Shown one piece after another: positions 50,016 through 58,443 of a stretch of DNA of 64,000 bases. The stretch is from Mesorhizobium sp. B2-7-1 (GTDB lineage Bacteria; Pseudomonadota; Alphaproteobacteria; Rhizobiales; Rhizobiaceae). Made by a program: the position numbers and the translations under genes. The stretch spans positions 1 through 64,000 of the forward strand of contig NZ_VFUA01000009.1 of assembly GCF_006440735.1 (NCBI RefSeq), read 5' to 3'. The notes below the pieces were generated by a model. That model was not told the origin of the DNA. It made no database searches and saw only the letters and a list, made by a program, of their open reading frames with translations. Positions within the stretch are counted from its first letter, which is position 1, and each line of letters starts with the position of its first letter.

Positions 50016-50735
50016 CACCCCTCCTTGACGTCAAGGACGTGCAGGCCGGTTATGGCGATATGCGCGTGCTGCACGGCCTTTCGCTGCACATCGGAGCGGA
50101 GGAATCGATCGGTCTCTTCGGCCCCAACGGCCATGGCAAGACGACCTTGCTCAAGACCATTTCCAGCCTGGTGCGGCCCACGGCAGGCTCGATCACCTTC
50201 GACGGCATCGACATCACCGGCCGCAAGCCGCCGGCCATCGTCGAGGCCGGCCTGATCCACGCGCCGCAGGGCAACACGCTGTTCGGCAACATGCGCATCG
50301 CGGAGACGCTCGAACTGGCCGCCTTCAGCAAGCGGGCAAGCAACGGCGCCCAGAAGCGCCTCGACGAGGTCTACGCCCTCTTCCCGCGCCTCGCCGAACG
50401 CAAGACGCAGCTCGCCAAGACGTTGTCGGGCGGCGAGCGGCAAATGCTGTCGATCGGCTGCGCGCTGATGTGCGCGCCGCGCCTTTTGATGCTGGACGAG
50501 CCGACACTCGGCCTCTCTCCTCGCCTCAAGGAGGAGCTCGGCGCGGCAATCGGCGAGATTTCCAAAAGCGGCGTGCCGCTCATCGTGGTCGAGCAGGACA
50601 TCGAATTCCTCCTCTCTCACCGACCGGCTATATCTGGTGGAGCATGGCGTCGTCGTGCGCGAGATCGACCGCGCGAGCGCGCCCGACCATGAAGAGGTCA
50701 TGCGGCTCTATTTCGGCGAAGGAGGGACCCACTGA
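50012..50735 (+). pseudogene. ABC importer ATPase (LivF-like), system 2, frameshifted near the C terminus
   Basis: Walker A GPNGHGKTT, the signature LSGGERQMLSIG and Walker B LLMLDEPTLGL are intact. The frame is lost after VVEQDIEFLL in a CT-rich tract (about 50609-50619). In the observed frame translation ends at 50692 with an unrelated tail (HRPAISGGAWRRR...). In the other frame the expected LivF end TDRLYLVEHGVVVREIDRAS ... YFGEGGTH runs to a TGA at 50733-50735, which overlaps the next gene ATG as usual in operons. Loss of one CT unit (or one extra base) explains this. The product may lack about 38 residues, or be rescued by slippage, or it may be a sequencing error. Confidence 0.85.
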
Positions 50736-51598
50736 TGGATACGCTCCTCGCCACGCTGGTCTCCGGCCTGGTGCTCGGCTCGCTCTATGCCCTGATGGCG
50801 AGCGGGCTCAGCCTGGTCTGGACGACGCTCGGCGTCTTCAACTTCGCCCATGGAGCGCTGATGATGGTCGGCGCCTTCATCGCCTGGACGGTGAGCGAAG
50901 CGGTCGGGGCCGGTCCCGTTGCGGGCGTCGTCGCCGGCACGCTCGGCGCCGGCCTGATCGGCATCGTCATCGAGCGGCTCGTCATCCGACCGTTTTATGC
51001 CAGCCGCAACATGCTGCTCGTCACGGCCATGACAACACTCGCCGTCACCATCATCCTCGAGCGCGGCGCGCAGATGATCTGGGGACCGCGCCTGAAGCAG
51101 CTTCCGCCTCTCGTCGATGGCGAGATCAGGCTGTTCGGCAACGCGATCTCCGCGCATGAAGCCTTGCTGCTGGTGGCTGCGCCCGTGATCCTCATCGCGC
51201 TGTGGCGCTTCACGGTCTCGAGCAAGATCGGACGCAGCCTGCGTGCCGTCGGCCAGAACCAGGATTCGGCGGCGCTGATCGGCGTCGACGTGCCGAAGGC
51301 CTTCGCGCTCGCCTTCGCCATCTCGGCGGCGCTCGCCGGCCTCACCGGGGCGCTTCTCGGCTCGATCCGCTTCATCACGCCCGCCATGGGCAGCGAGCCG
51401 CTGACCAAGGCGATGATCGTCGTCATCTTCGGCGGTCTCGGCAGCCTCGGCTCGACGGCCGGCGCGGCCTATCTGATCGGCTTCATCGAGGCCTTCCTGG
51501 TGCTCTGGGTCGGCCTCTACTGGACGCCCTTCGCGCTCTTCCTGCTGATGATCCTCGTCCTCTTGCTCAGGCCGAACGGAATATTCGGAAAGAGATGA
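50735..51598 (+). CDS. Branched-chain-type ABC permease (LivH-like), system 2
   Basis: A 287-aa inner-membrane permease of usual size with LivH blocks: LVSGLVLGSLYALMASGLSLVW, GVFNFAHGALMMVGAFIAW and IVVIFGGLGSLGSTAGAAYLIGF. The start overlaps the true LivF stop, so translational coupling could be disturbed by the frameshift upstream. It forms the channel with the LivM-type gene. Confidence 0.92.
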   Translation: MDTLLATLVSGLVLGSLYALMASGLSLVWTTLGVFNFAHGALMMVGAFIAWTVSEAVGAGPVAGVVAGTLGAGLIGIVIERLVIRPFYASRNMLLVTAMTTLAVTIILERGAQMIWGPRLKQLPPLVDGEIRLFGNAISAHEALLLVAAPVILIALWRFTVSSKIGRSLRAVGQNQDSAALIGVDVPKAFALAFAISAALAGLTGALLGSIRFITPAMGSEPLTKAMIVVIFGGLGSLGSTAGAAYLIGFIEAFLVLWVGLYWTPFALFLLMILVLLLRPNGIFGKR

Positions 51599-52575
51599 TG
51601 ACCAGAAACAACCTCCTGCTGCTTGCGCTCTTCGTGGTCCTGGCTTTCGTGCCGCAGGTCTTCACGGACGGCTATGTCAGGCACCTCTTCATCATCGCCT
51701 TCATCTACGCGATCATCGCGTCGAACTGGAACCTCAGCCTCGGTCATTGCGGCATCTTCAATTTCGGCCACATGACCTTCTTCGGCATCGGCGTCTACAC
51801 GGCGGCCATCCTGACCAAGACCACCGGCGTCAATCCCTGGCTGGCAATTCCCGCCTGCGCGATCACGGCGGCGATCTCGGCCGTGATCATGGCGGCGCCG
51901 GTTGCCCGGCTCAAAGGCATCTATGTCGTGCTCGTCACCTTCGCGGTCAACCAGCTGGTGATGCAGCTGGTGCTCAGCCAGGCCGACCTGACGGGCGGCG
52001 CCAAGGGCCTGGTGCGCCTGCCGTTCCTCACCATCGGCGACTACAGTTTCATCCGCGACTACAAGCTCGGCTACTACTACCTGGCGCTGATCCTGCTCGG
52101 CCTATCCACGGCGTTCCTGATCCTTGTCGCCGGTTCGCCTTTCGGCAAGTCGCTCAAGGCGGTGCGCGATGCCGAGGACTATGCGACCGCGCGCGGCATC
52201 TCGGTGGCGCGCACGAGAATTTCGGTGCTGGTGCTGAGCGCCATCTTCACCGGCATCGCCGGCGGCTTCTACACCGTCTATCTGCGCGTGGCCTCGCCTG
52301 AGGTCTTCGGCTTCAGCACGATGTCGCTGGTGCTTTCGATGGTGCTGATCGGCGGCATCAACAGCGTGCTCGGCCCGGTGATCGCCGCGCTGGCGCTCAC
52401 TTTCGCCAGCGAAGCCATGGCGGGGATTGGCGGCTTCGAGGATGCGCGCTACATCGTGATCGCGGTCGCCATGATCCTGGTGCTGAGGCTCGCACCGGGC
52501 GGCCTGATCCAGATCCTCGAAAGGCTGATGCCGACAGGGCGAAAGCCTGCAACGCCGACGAGGAGCCCAGCCTGA
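51595..52575 (+). CDS. Branched-chain-type ABC permease (LivM-like), system 2
   Basis: A 326-aa permease. LivM features are NWNLSLGHCGIFNFGHMTFFGIGVY, RLKGIYVVLVTFAVNQLVMQL and VLIGGINSVLGPVIAALALTF. The start ATG pair at 51595/51598 overlaps the LivH stop. A basic C-terminal tail ends in SPA. Confidence 0.92.
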   Translation: MMTRNNLLLLALFVVLAFVPQVFTDGYVRHLFIIAFIYAIIASNWNLSLGHCGIFNFGHMTFFGIGVYTAAILTKTTGVNPWLAIPACAITAAISAVIMAAPVARLKGIYVVLVTFAVNQLVMQLVLSQADLTGGAKGLVRLPFLTIGDYSFIRDYKLGYYYLALILLGLSTAFLILVAGSPFGKSLKAVRDAEDYATARGISVARTRISVLVLSAIFTGIAGGFYTVYLRVASPEVFGFSTMSLVLSMVLIGGINSVLGPVIAALALTFASEAMAGIGGFEDARYIVIAVAMILVLRLAPGGLIQILERLMPTGRKPATPTRSPA

Positions 52576-52588
52576 TCCGGGAGCATCG

Positions 52589-54928
52589 ATGGTCATGAAC
52601 CAGGAAGAATTCGCCGTCGAGGGCCTGAGCTCGGCAGCCAGCATCGTCGTCGACCGCTGGGGAATCGCCCATATCCGCGCCGAAAATTTCCTCGACATGT
52701 TCTTCGTCCAGGGCTTCAACGCGGCGCGCGACCGGCTCTGGCAGATCGATCTGTGGCGCAAGCGCGGCCTCGGCCTGCTGGCGGCGGATTTCGGCCCGGG
52801 TTACCTCGAACAGGACCGCGCCGCCCGGCTTTTCCTCTATCGCGGCGAGATGCGGGCGGAATGGGACGCCTATGCCCCCGATGCGGAGGCGATCTGCCGC
52901 CATTTCGTCGCCGGCATCAACGCCTATGTCGAGCTTTGCGGACACCAGCCACAGAGGCTGCCGCCGGAATTCGCCGCCCTTGGCACCCGCCCGGCGAAAT
53001 GGCAGCCGGAAGACGTCGTGCGGATCCGCAGCCATTCGCTGATGCGCAACGCCGTTTCGGAGGTGATCCGCTCCAACATCCTTGCGGAGCTCGACGCCGA
53101 ACTCGACGCGCTCCGGCAGAAGCTGGAGCCGCCGCACGACCCGCTTGCCGGCCGCGATCGCCCCGCCCCGCTGCCGCTCGACTGCCTCGATACGTTCAAG
53201 CTCGCTATCGCGCCCGTCACCTTCGGCAGCGAAAGACTGGCGGCAGGCATCGGCGATGCCCGCGCCTGGCGCAAGATGACGCCGCTCGGCGACGTCGTGC
53301 GGGACACCAGCCTGCAGGGCTCCAACAACTGGGTGGTGTCGGGCGCGAGAACCGCCAGCGGCCGGCCCATACTGGCCAACGACCCGCACCGCACCCATGC
53401 GGTGCCGTCGCTGCGCTACATCGTCCACATCGCCTCGCCCGAATTCAACGGCATCGGGGCCGGCGAGCCGGCGCTGCCGGGCATTTCGATCGGCCACAAC
53501 GGCCACTCGGCCTTCGGACTCACGCTCTTCCTCGGCCATGACCAGGAAGACGTCTATGTCTACGAGACGCATCCGGAGGATCCCGGCCTCTACCGTTACG
53601 GAGACGGCTGGGAGGCGTTTCGCGACATCGGCGAGACCGCCACGGTCAAGGGTTGCGGCGAGGCCGCGCTCGCCCTGCGTTTCACCCGCCACGGACCGGT
53701 AATCGCCGAATATCCTGACCGGCGTCTGGCGGTGGCGATCCGCACCGTCTGGACCGACCCCGGCACCGCGCCCTACTTCAAGAGCATCGCCGCCATGCGC
53801 GCGACCAGCTTCGAAGCGTTCCGCGGCCATATCGGTGGTTGGGGCGTGCCGGCCGTCAACCAGGTCTATGCCGACGCCAAGGGCGACATCGGTTGGGCCG
53901 TCGGCGGGTTCAGTCCCATACGCCCCAACTGGGACGGGCTTCTGCCCGCATCCGGCGACGGGCGGCATGAATGGCAGGGCTTCCTGCCCGGTCATGCGCT
54001 GCCCTTCAGCCACAATCCGGCGAAGGGCTATTTCGCCACCGCCAACGAGTTCAACCTGCCGGCCGATTGGCCGACGGACCGGCCGATCGGCTATGAATGG
54101 CTGGAGCCATCGCGCGCCCAACGCATCGACGGCGTGCTGGCAGCCGACGAACGCCACAGCGTGGACGCTTCCCGCAGCCTCCAGACCGATGTGTTCTCGG
54201 TGCCGGCGAAGCGGGTTGTCGGCCTGGTGTCGGCGCTGTCCGGACGCAACGAAGCGGAGACGGCGGCCATGGGGATACTCTTCAGCTGGGATTTCCGGCT
54301 GACCGCCGACAGCCCTGGCGCCGCGCTCTACGAGCTCTGGTGGGCGAACCGGTTGAAAGCGGCCGTCATCGCTCATGCCGTCGCCAAACCGGAGCTGAGG
54401 CCGCTGCTCGCGCCCGGCGACACCGCCGGCATCCTCGATCGGCTTGAAGCCATGGCGGCCGATGCCCCGGAGGAGTTCGCCGCGCTGGCGCTGGGCAGTC
54501 TGGCGAAAGCCTACGACGCATGCCGGCAGATGCTCGGCCCCGACACGAGGCAATGGGCATGGGGCCGCCTGCACGAGGCGCTTTTCGAGCATCCGGCGGG
54601 AGCGGTCGCCGATGCCAGGGGTCGATGGGATGTAGGCCCCTTCCCCTTCGGCGGCAGCGACAGCACCCCGATGAACGGCTCCTACCGGCCCACCGACTTC
54701 CGGCTCACCATCGGCGCCTCCTTCCGGATCGTCGTCGATGTCGGCGACTGGGACAACAGCGTCTGCATCAACACGCCGGGCCAGTCAGGCGATCCACGGT
54801 CGGACCATTACGGCGATATGGCGCCGCTCTGGGCCGCCGGCGACTACGTGCCGCTGGTCTATACCGACAAGGCCGTCGAAGCCGCGGCAATGCTGACCTG
54901 GACACTGGTGCCACAAGGAGCCGCATAG
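52589..54928 (+). CDS. Penicillin acylase-family Ntn hydrolase without signal peptide
   Basis: A 779-aa penicillin amidase family protein. The A-chain region starts at once (FAVEGLSSAASIVVDRWGIAHIRAEN) without an export signal. Residue Ser245, after Gly244 in LQGSNNWVVSG, is the expected self-cleavage nucleophile. ANDPHR, LPGISIGHNGHSAFGLT and later NDWPTDR-type blocks belong to the B chain. The family includes periplasmic acylases that remove acyl groups from beta-lactams and N-acyl homoserine lactones; this member appears cytosolic. It starts 13 bases after the LivM stop (CGGGAGCATCG ahead) and is probably the last gene of the operon, acting on an imported N-acyl compound. Confidence 0.9.
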   Translation: MVMNQEEFAVEGLSSAASIVVDRWGIAHIRAENFLDMFFVQGFNAARDRLWQIDLWRKRGLGLLAADFGPGYLEQDRAARLFLYRGEMRAEWDAYAPDAEAICRHFVAGINAYVELCGHQPQRLPPEFAALGTRPAKWQPEDVVRIRSHSLMRNAVSEVIRSNILAELDAELDALRQKLEPPHDPLAGRDRPAPLPLDCLDTFKLAIAPVTFGSERLAAGIGDARAWRKMTPLGDVVRDTSLQGSNNWVVSGARTASGRPILANDPHRTHAVPSLRYIVHIASPEFNGIGAGEPALPGISIGHNGHSAFGLTLFLGHDQEDVYVYETHPEDPGLYRYGDGWEAFRDIGETATVKGCGEAALALRFTRHGPVIAEYPDRRLAVAIRTVWTDPGTAPYFKSIAAMRATSFEAFRGHIGGWGVPAVNQVYADAKGDIGWAVGGFSPIRPNWDGLLPASGDGRHEWQGFLPGHALPFSHNPAKGYFATANEFNLPADWPTDRPIGYEWLEPSRAQRIDGVLAADERHSVDASRSLQTDVFSVPAKRVVGLVSALSGRNEAETAAMGILFSWDFRLTADSPGAALYELWWANRLKAAVIAHAVAKPELRPLLAPGDTAGILDRLEAMAADAPEEFAALALGSLAKAYDACRQMLGPDTRQWAWGRLHEALFEHPAGAVADARGRWDVGPFPFGGSDSTPMNGSYRPTDFRLTIGASFRIVVDVGDWDNSVCINTPGQSGDPRSDHYGDMAPLWAAGDYVPLVYTDKAVEAAAMLTWTLVPQGAA

Positions 54929-55003
54929 TCTCGGCGGCGCCATTGAAAGTTACTCGCATTGCCCGCGCCAACGATCTGCACTTGAATGCGAGCAGCCGTG
55001 AAC

Positions 55004-55780
55004 TCAACGGGCAAGATAGCCGCCGTCGACCGCCAGGACATGGCCAGTGACGATCTTGGCGGCCGGTGACGCCAGGTACAGGACCGCGGCCGCCACATCG
55101 GCCGTATCGGCGAAAGCGCGCATCGGCATCAGGTCCAGCAACGTCTTCGACATCTGCGGGTCGTCGAGCAGTGCCTTGGTAAACTCCGTCCGGACCCAGG
55201 TGGGGGCGACGGCGTTCACCCGGATGCCACGCGGCGCCCACTCGACCGCAAGGCCGCGGGTCAGGTTGATCAGCCCGCCCTTGCTGGCATGGTAGGAGGC
55301 GATCGGGTAGATGCCGCCGCCTGAGACACCCATGATCGAGGCGATGTTGACGATGGCGCCGCCGCCAGCCTTGGTCATTTCCTCCGCCGCCCTGCAGGAG
55401 CAGTTGAAAGCGGCGTTGAGATTGACCTCCATGACCTCGCGCCAGACTTCCATGCTGGTTTCCAGGGCCGGCGTCCGGCGCACCAGCGCGGCATTGTTGA
55501 CCAGGATATCCAACCGTCCGAAATGCGCTACGGCGGCGCCGAAGGCCTGCGAGACCTGCTCCGGGCTTGAGATGTCCGCCGTCAGCGCAAGCGCATTGCC
55601 TCCTTGCGCGGTGATCGCGGCAGCCGCATCGACCGCCGCATCGCCATCCCGGTCGAGCACGGCAACACCGGCGCCGGCATTCGACAGAAGCAGCCCCGCC
55701 TCCTTGCCGATGCCGCGTCCGCCACCGGTGATCAGCGCCACCTTGCCCGTAAGCGAAAAGAGTTCCTGGACCGTCATCAT
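55004..55780 (-). CDS. SDR-family oxidoreductase
   Basis: A 258-aa classical SDR. The cofactor site is ITGGGRGIGKEAGLLL, the NNAA motif LVNNAALVRR, the active Ser in VNIASIMGVSGG and YxxxK in SYHASKGGLINLTRG. AVDGGYLAR ends it. The start is the ATG at 55780 (or 55777). It is 8 bases downstream of the sugar ABC ATPase and co-directional, so it may oxidise or reduce the imported sugar or polyol. Confidence 0.9.
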   Translation of the reverse strand: MMTVQELFSLTGKVALITGGGRGIGKEAGLLLSNAGAGVAVLDRDGDAAVDAAAAITAQGGNALALTADISSPEQVSQAFGAAVAHFGRLDILVNNAALVRRTPALETSMEVWREVMEVNLNAAFNCSCRAAEEMTKAGGGAIVNIASIMGVSGGGIYPIASYHASKGGLINLTRGLAVEWAPRGIRVNAVAPTWVRTEFTKALLDDPQMSKTLLDLMPMRAFADTADVAAAVLYLASPAAKIVTGHVLAVDGGYLAR

Positions 55781-55788
55781 TCCTGACC

Positions 55789-57306
55789 TCAATGGATCGC
55801 CGCGTACATGATCTTTTCCTCCGTCGCCTCGGCCGAGGAGAACTCCTCGACGATGCGGCCCTGACGGGCCACCAGGATGCGGTCGGAAAGGCTGAGTATC
55901 TCGGGCAGGTAGGAGGATATGACCACCACCGCGATGCCTTGCGCCGCCAGCGAGCGGATGAAGTCGTGGATCTCCTGGATCGCGCCGACGTCGACGCCGC
56001 GTGTCGGCTCGTCGAAGAACACGACCTTGGGGTTCTGCACCAGCGACTTCGCCACGACCACCTTCTGCTGGTTGCCGCCCGACAGCTCGATGATCTTGGC
56101 ACGGCTGTTGATGGCGCGGACCTTCATGCGCTGCACCCATTCGTTGCCGACCCGGGACTGCTCCTTGCGCGACAAAAGCATCGTGCGGCCTTCCGGCGTG
56201 GAGATGCGCCCGAGATAGATGTTCTCATCGATGCGCATGGTCTCGAAGAAGCCGTTCAGCTTGCGGTCCTCGGTGATGTAGACGATGCCGTCGGCGACAG
56301 CCTGGCGCGGTATGCGATAGCGGATCGGCTTGCCGTTCAGGTAGATCATGCCGCCATAGATGAAATTGCGCTTCAGGACGCCGCTGACGACCTTGGCGAT
56401 CTCGGTGCGCCCCGAGCCGATCAGGCCGGAGATGCCGGTGATCTCGCCGGCATACACGGAGAACGACATGTTGCGGACCATCTTGCCCATGATGACGTTC
56501 TGGACCGACAGCACCTTCTTCCTGCGGGTGCCGTGCGCCTGCGGCTTGCGGGCGTCGGCGTAGTAGGTCTGCGACAGGTCGCGCCCGACCATGTGCTTGA
56601 CCAGGATTTCGCGGCTGAGCTCCGTCGTCGGACCGGAATGGACGCGCTCGCCGTCGCGCAGCACGGTGACCCGATCAGTCAGTTCCAGCGCCTCTTCGAG
56701 CGCGTGCGAGATGAAGATGATGGCGACCCCTTCCGCCTTGAGCCGGCGGATCAGGTCGAAGAAATGCAGCTTCTCCTCGGGCGTGAGCGTCGCGGTCGGC
56801 TCGTCGAAGATGATCAGCCGCGCCCGGTGATGGACGGCGCGGGCGATCTCGACCATCTGCTTCTGCGCGGCGCCCAGCGTCGACACCATGGCGGTCGGAT
56901 CGACATGGAAATTCATCGACTGCAGGAGCTGCTGGGCGGCGATGTACATGCCGCGCAGCCTGGTCATGTACTTCTCCCGGCCGAGGATGATGTTTTGCGC
57001 CACCGTCATGGTCGGGATCAGGCTGGTCTCCTGGTAGACCATGACGATGCCGGCGCGCAGCGCATCCGCCGGCGTGGCGAAGGACTGTTTCTGGCCGTCG
57101 AACAGGATGTCGCCGGACGACAGCGATATCGCTCCGGCCAGCGCCTTGCACAGCGTCGACTTGCCGGCGCCGTTCTCGCCGACCAGACCATGGATCTCGC
57201 CGCGGCCTATGTCGAAGTCGACGCCGCTGATGGCCTGCGCCCCGCCATAGACCTTGGTTCCCTTGACGACGCGCAGCATCGGTTCTTCGCGGTTCTCCAT
57301 GGTCAT
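55789..57306 (-). CDS. Two-domain sugar ABC ATPase (RbsA/MglA-like)
   Basis: A 505-aa protein with two ATPase domains. The first has Walker A GENGAGKSTL, the signature position reads LGAAQKQMVEIARAV and Walker B LIIFDEPTATL. The second has GLIGSGRTEI as degenerate Walker A, the signature LSGGNQQKVVVAKSL and Walker B VVFFDEPTRGVDVG. This is the RbsA pattern, with the second site being the poorer hydrolase. Overlaps the propeller gene stop by ATGA. Energises the importer formed by the two permeases at 58444 and 61731. Confidence 0.94.
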   Translation of the reverse strand: MTMENREEPMLRVVKGTKVYGGAQAISGVDFDIGRGEIHGLVGENGAGKSTLCKALAGAISLSSGDILFDGQKQSFATPADALRAGIVMVYQETSLIPTMTVAQNIILGREKYMTRLRGMYIAAQQLLQSMNFHVDPTAMVSTLGAAQKQMVEIARAVHHRARLIIFDEPTATLTPEEKLHFFDLIRRLKAEGVAIIFISHALEEALELTDRVTVLRDGERVHSGPTTELSREILVKHMVGRDLSQTYYADARKPQAHGTRRKKVLSVQNVIMGKMVRNMSFSVYAGEITGISGLIGSGRTEIAKVVSGVLKRNFIYGGMIYLNGKPIRYRIPRQAVADGIVYITEDRKLNGFFETMRIDENIYLGRISTPEGRTMLLSRKEQSRVGNEWVQRMKVRAINSRAKIIELSGGNQQKVVVAKSLVQNPKVVFFDEPTRGVDVGAIQEIHDFIRSLAAQGIAVVVISSYLPEILSLSDRILVARQGRIVEEFSSAEATEEKIMYAAIH

Positions 57307-58415
57307 TGCGTCAACCTCGCGGTCACCTGCATGATCTTGCCGTTACCCTTGGAAGCGACGAACACCTGGTGCCCGTCCGTCGCCACGCCGGTGATGCCGT
57401 GGCACGTCCCGCCGACGCGGCTGTGCAGGCTTGATTCCGGCTCGAGCTCATCGTCGAGGAAGACGACCAATCCGTAGGAGCGTGGCGGCGCCCACGCCTT
57501 CAGGCTGCCATGTTTCTTCAACCCGCCGCCCTGGACCGGTTCCAAGTAGTGCCCCTCCGACCGCAGCGCGGGCGCGATCCAGAATGCCGGCTCGATCCGC
57601 TCGATCATCTTGCGCCGGTAGGAGTCCTCGGTCAGCACGAAATCGACCAGTTGCGTGCGTAGCGCGAACATGGCGAGGCAGTAGCCGGTCCCGCAGGGAA
57701 CGATCCGTGCGGGATAGCCGGGAAGGTTCTGCTGCACCGGCACGGGACGCGGCCTCGCTCCGGCAGGCCCCATTGGCAGTCTGAGCAGGTCGTGCGTCCA
57801 GGCTTCGGACACGATCAGCGAGGAGCCGTCGAGCGCCACGCAGATTCCGTTCGGATAGCCTAGCCCGTCGGCGATCACGTCGACCTGCCCGCCGGCGCCG
57901 ATACGCAAAACGCGGCCGGAACGCCGCTTCTGCATCAGGTCATAGGCCCAGCGGTCAGGCGTGTTGTCGCGCGAACCGTCACAGACGTAGATGTCGCCCT
58001 CCGGGCCGACGACAAGCGCCGTCGGGCATTTCAACCCGCCCTGGCCCTCGATGCCAAGCATGCGGCCTTCGTCCGGCCCGCCGATCAGGGCAATGCCCTG
58101 CCCGGCCACGCATACCGCCACGCCGCCCGCCGGATGGGCGGCGATGCCGGTGGCCGGTCCGTCGAACTCGGCGACCACCGTCGGATTGGAGAAATCAGCG
58201 CCGTTGAAGCGATGGACGCCGCGGCCCGCGGTCACATAAACGCTGCCATCCATCGCCACGGCGATGTCGTCCGGTTCGGCGATGGCGGTGCTGAGCACCG
58301 GGCATTCCTCCAGCGCCGAGTTCGGCCGCATCGGTCCATCAAGCACCGGATTGGCGCGACGGTCCCGATTGCGGAACACAAGCTCTTTCAGGATGTCGAC
58401 GACGACGCTGCTCAT
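57303..58415 (-). CDS. SMP-30/strictosidine-synthase-like beta-propeller protein
   Basis: A 370-aa propeller protein with repeats such as PDDIAVAMDGSVYVTAGRGVHRF, GPEGDIYVCDGSRDN and GLGYPNGICVALDGSSLIVSEAW. The DGS/NGI pattern and YPARIVPCG match the strictosidine synthase/APMAP-like group more than gluconolactonase proper. No signal peptide. Possibly a lactonase for an imported or oxidised sugar. It lies between the permease-propeller fusion and the ATPase. Confidence 0.85.
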   Translation of the reverse strand: MSSVVVDILKELVFRNRDRRANPVLDGPMRPNSALEECPVLSTAIAEPDDIAVAMDGSVYVTAGRGVHRFNGADFSNPTVVAEFDGPATGIAAHPAGGVAVCVAGQGIALIGGPDEGRMLGIEGQGGLKCPTALVVGPEGDIYVCDGSRDNTPDRWAYDLMQKRRSGRVLRIGAGGQVDVIADGLGYPNGICVALDGSSLIVSEAWTHDLLRLPMGPAGARPRPVPVQQNLPGYPARIVPCGTGYCLAMFALRTQLVDFVLTEDSYRRKMIERIEPAFWIAPALRSEGHYLEPVQGGGLKKHGSLKAWAPPRSYGLVVFLDDELEPESSLHSRVGGTCHGITGVATDGHQVFVASKGNGKIMQVTARLTQ

Positions 58416-58443
58416 CGGGGTTCTCCGTGTGCCTCGGTTGCGC

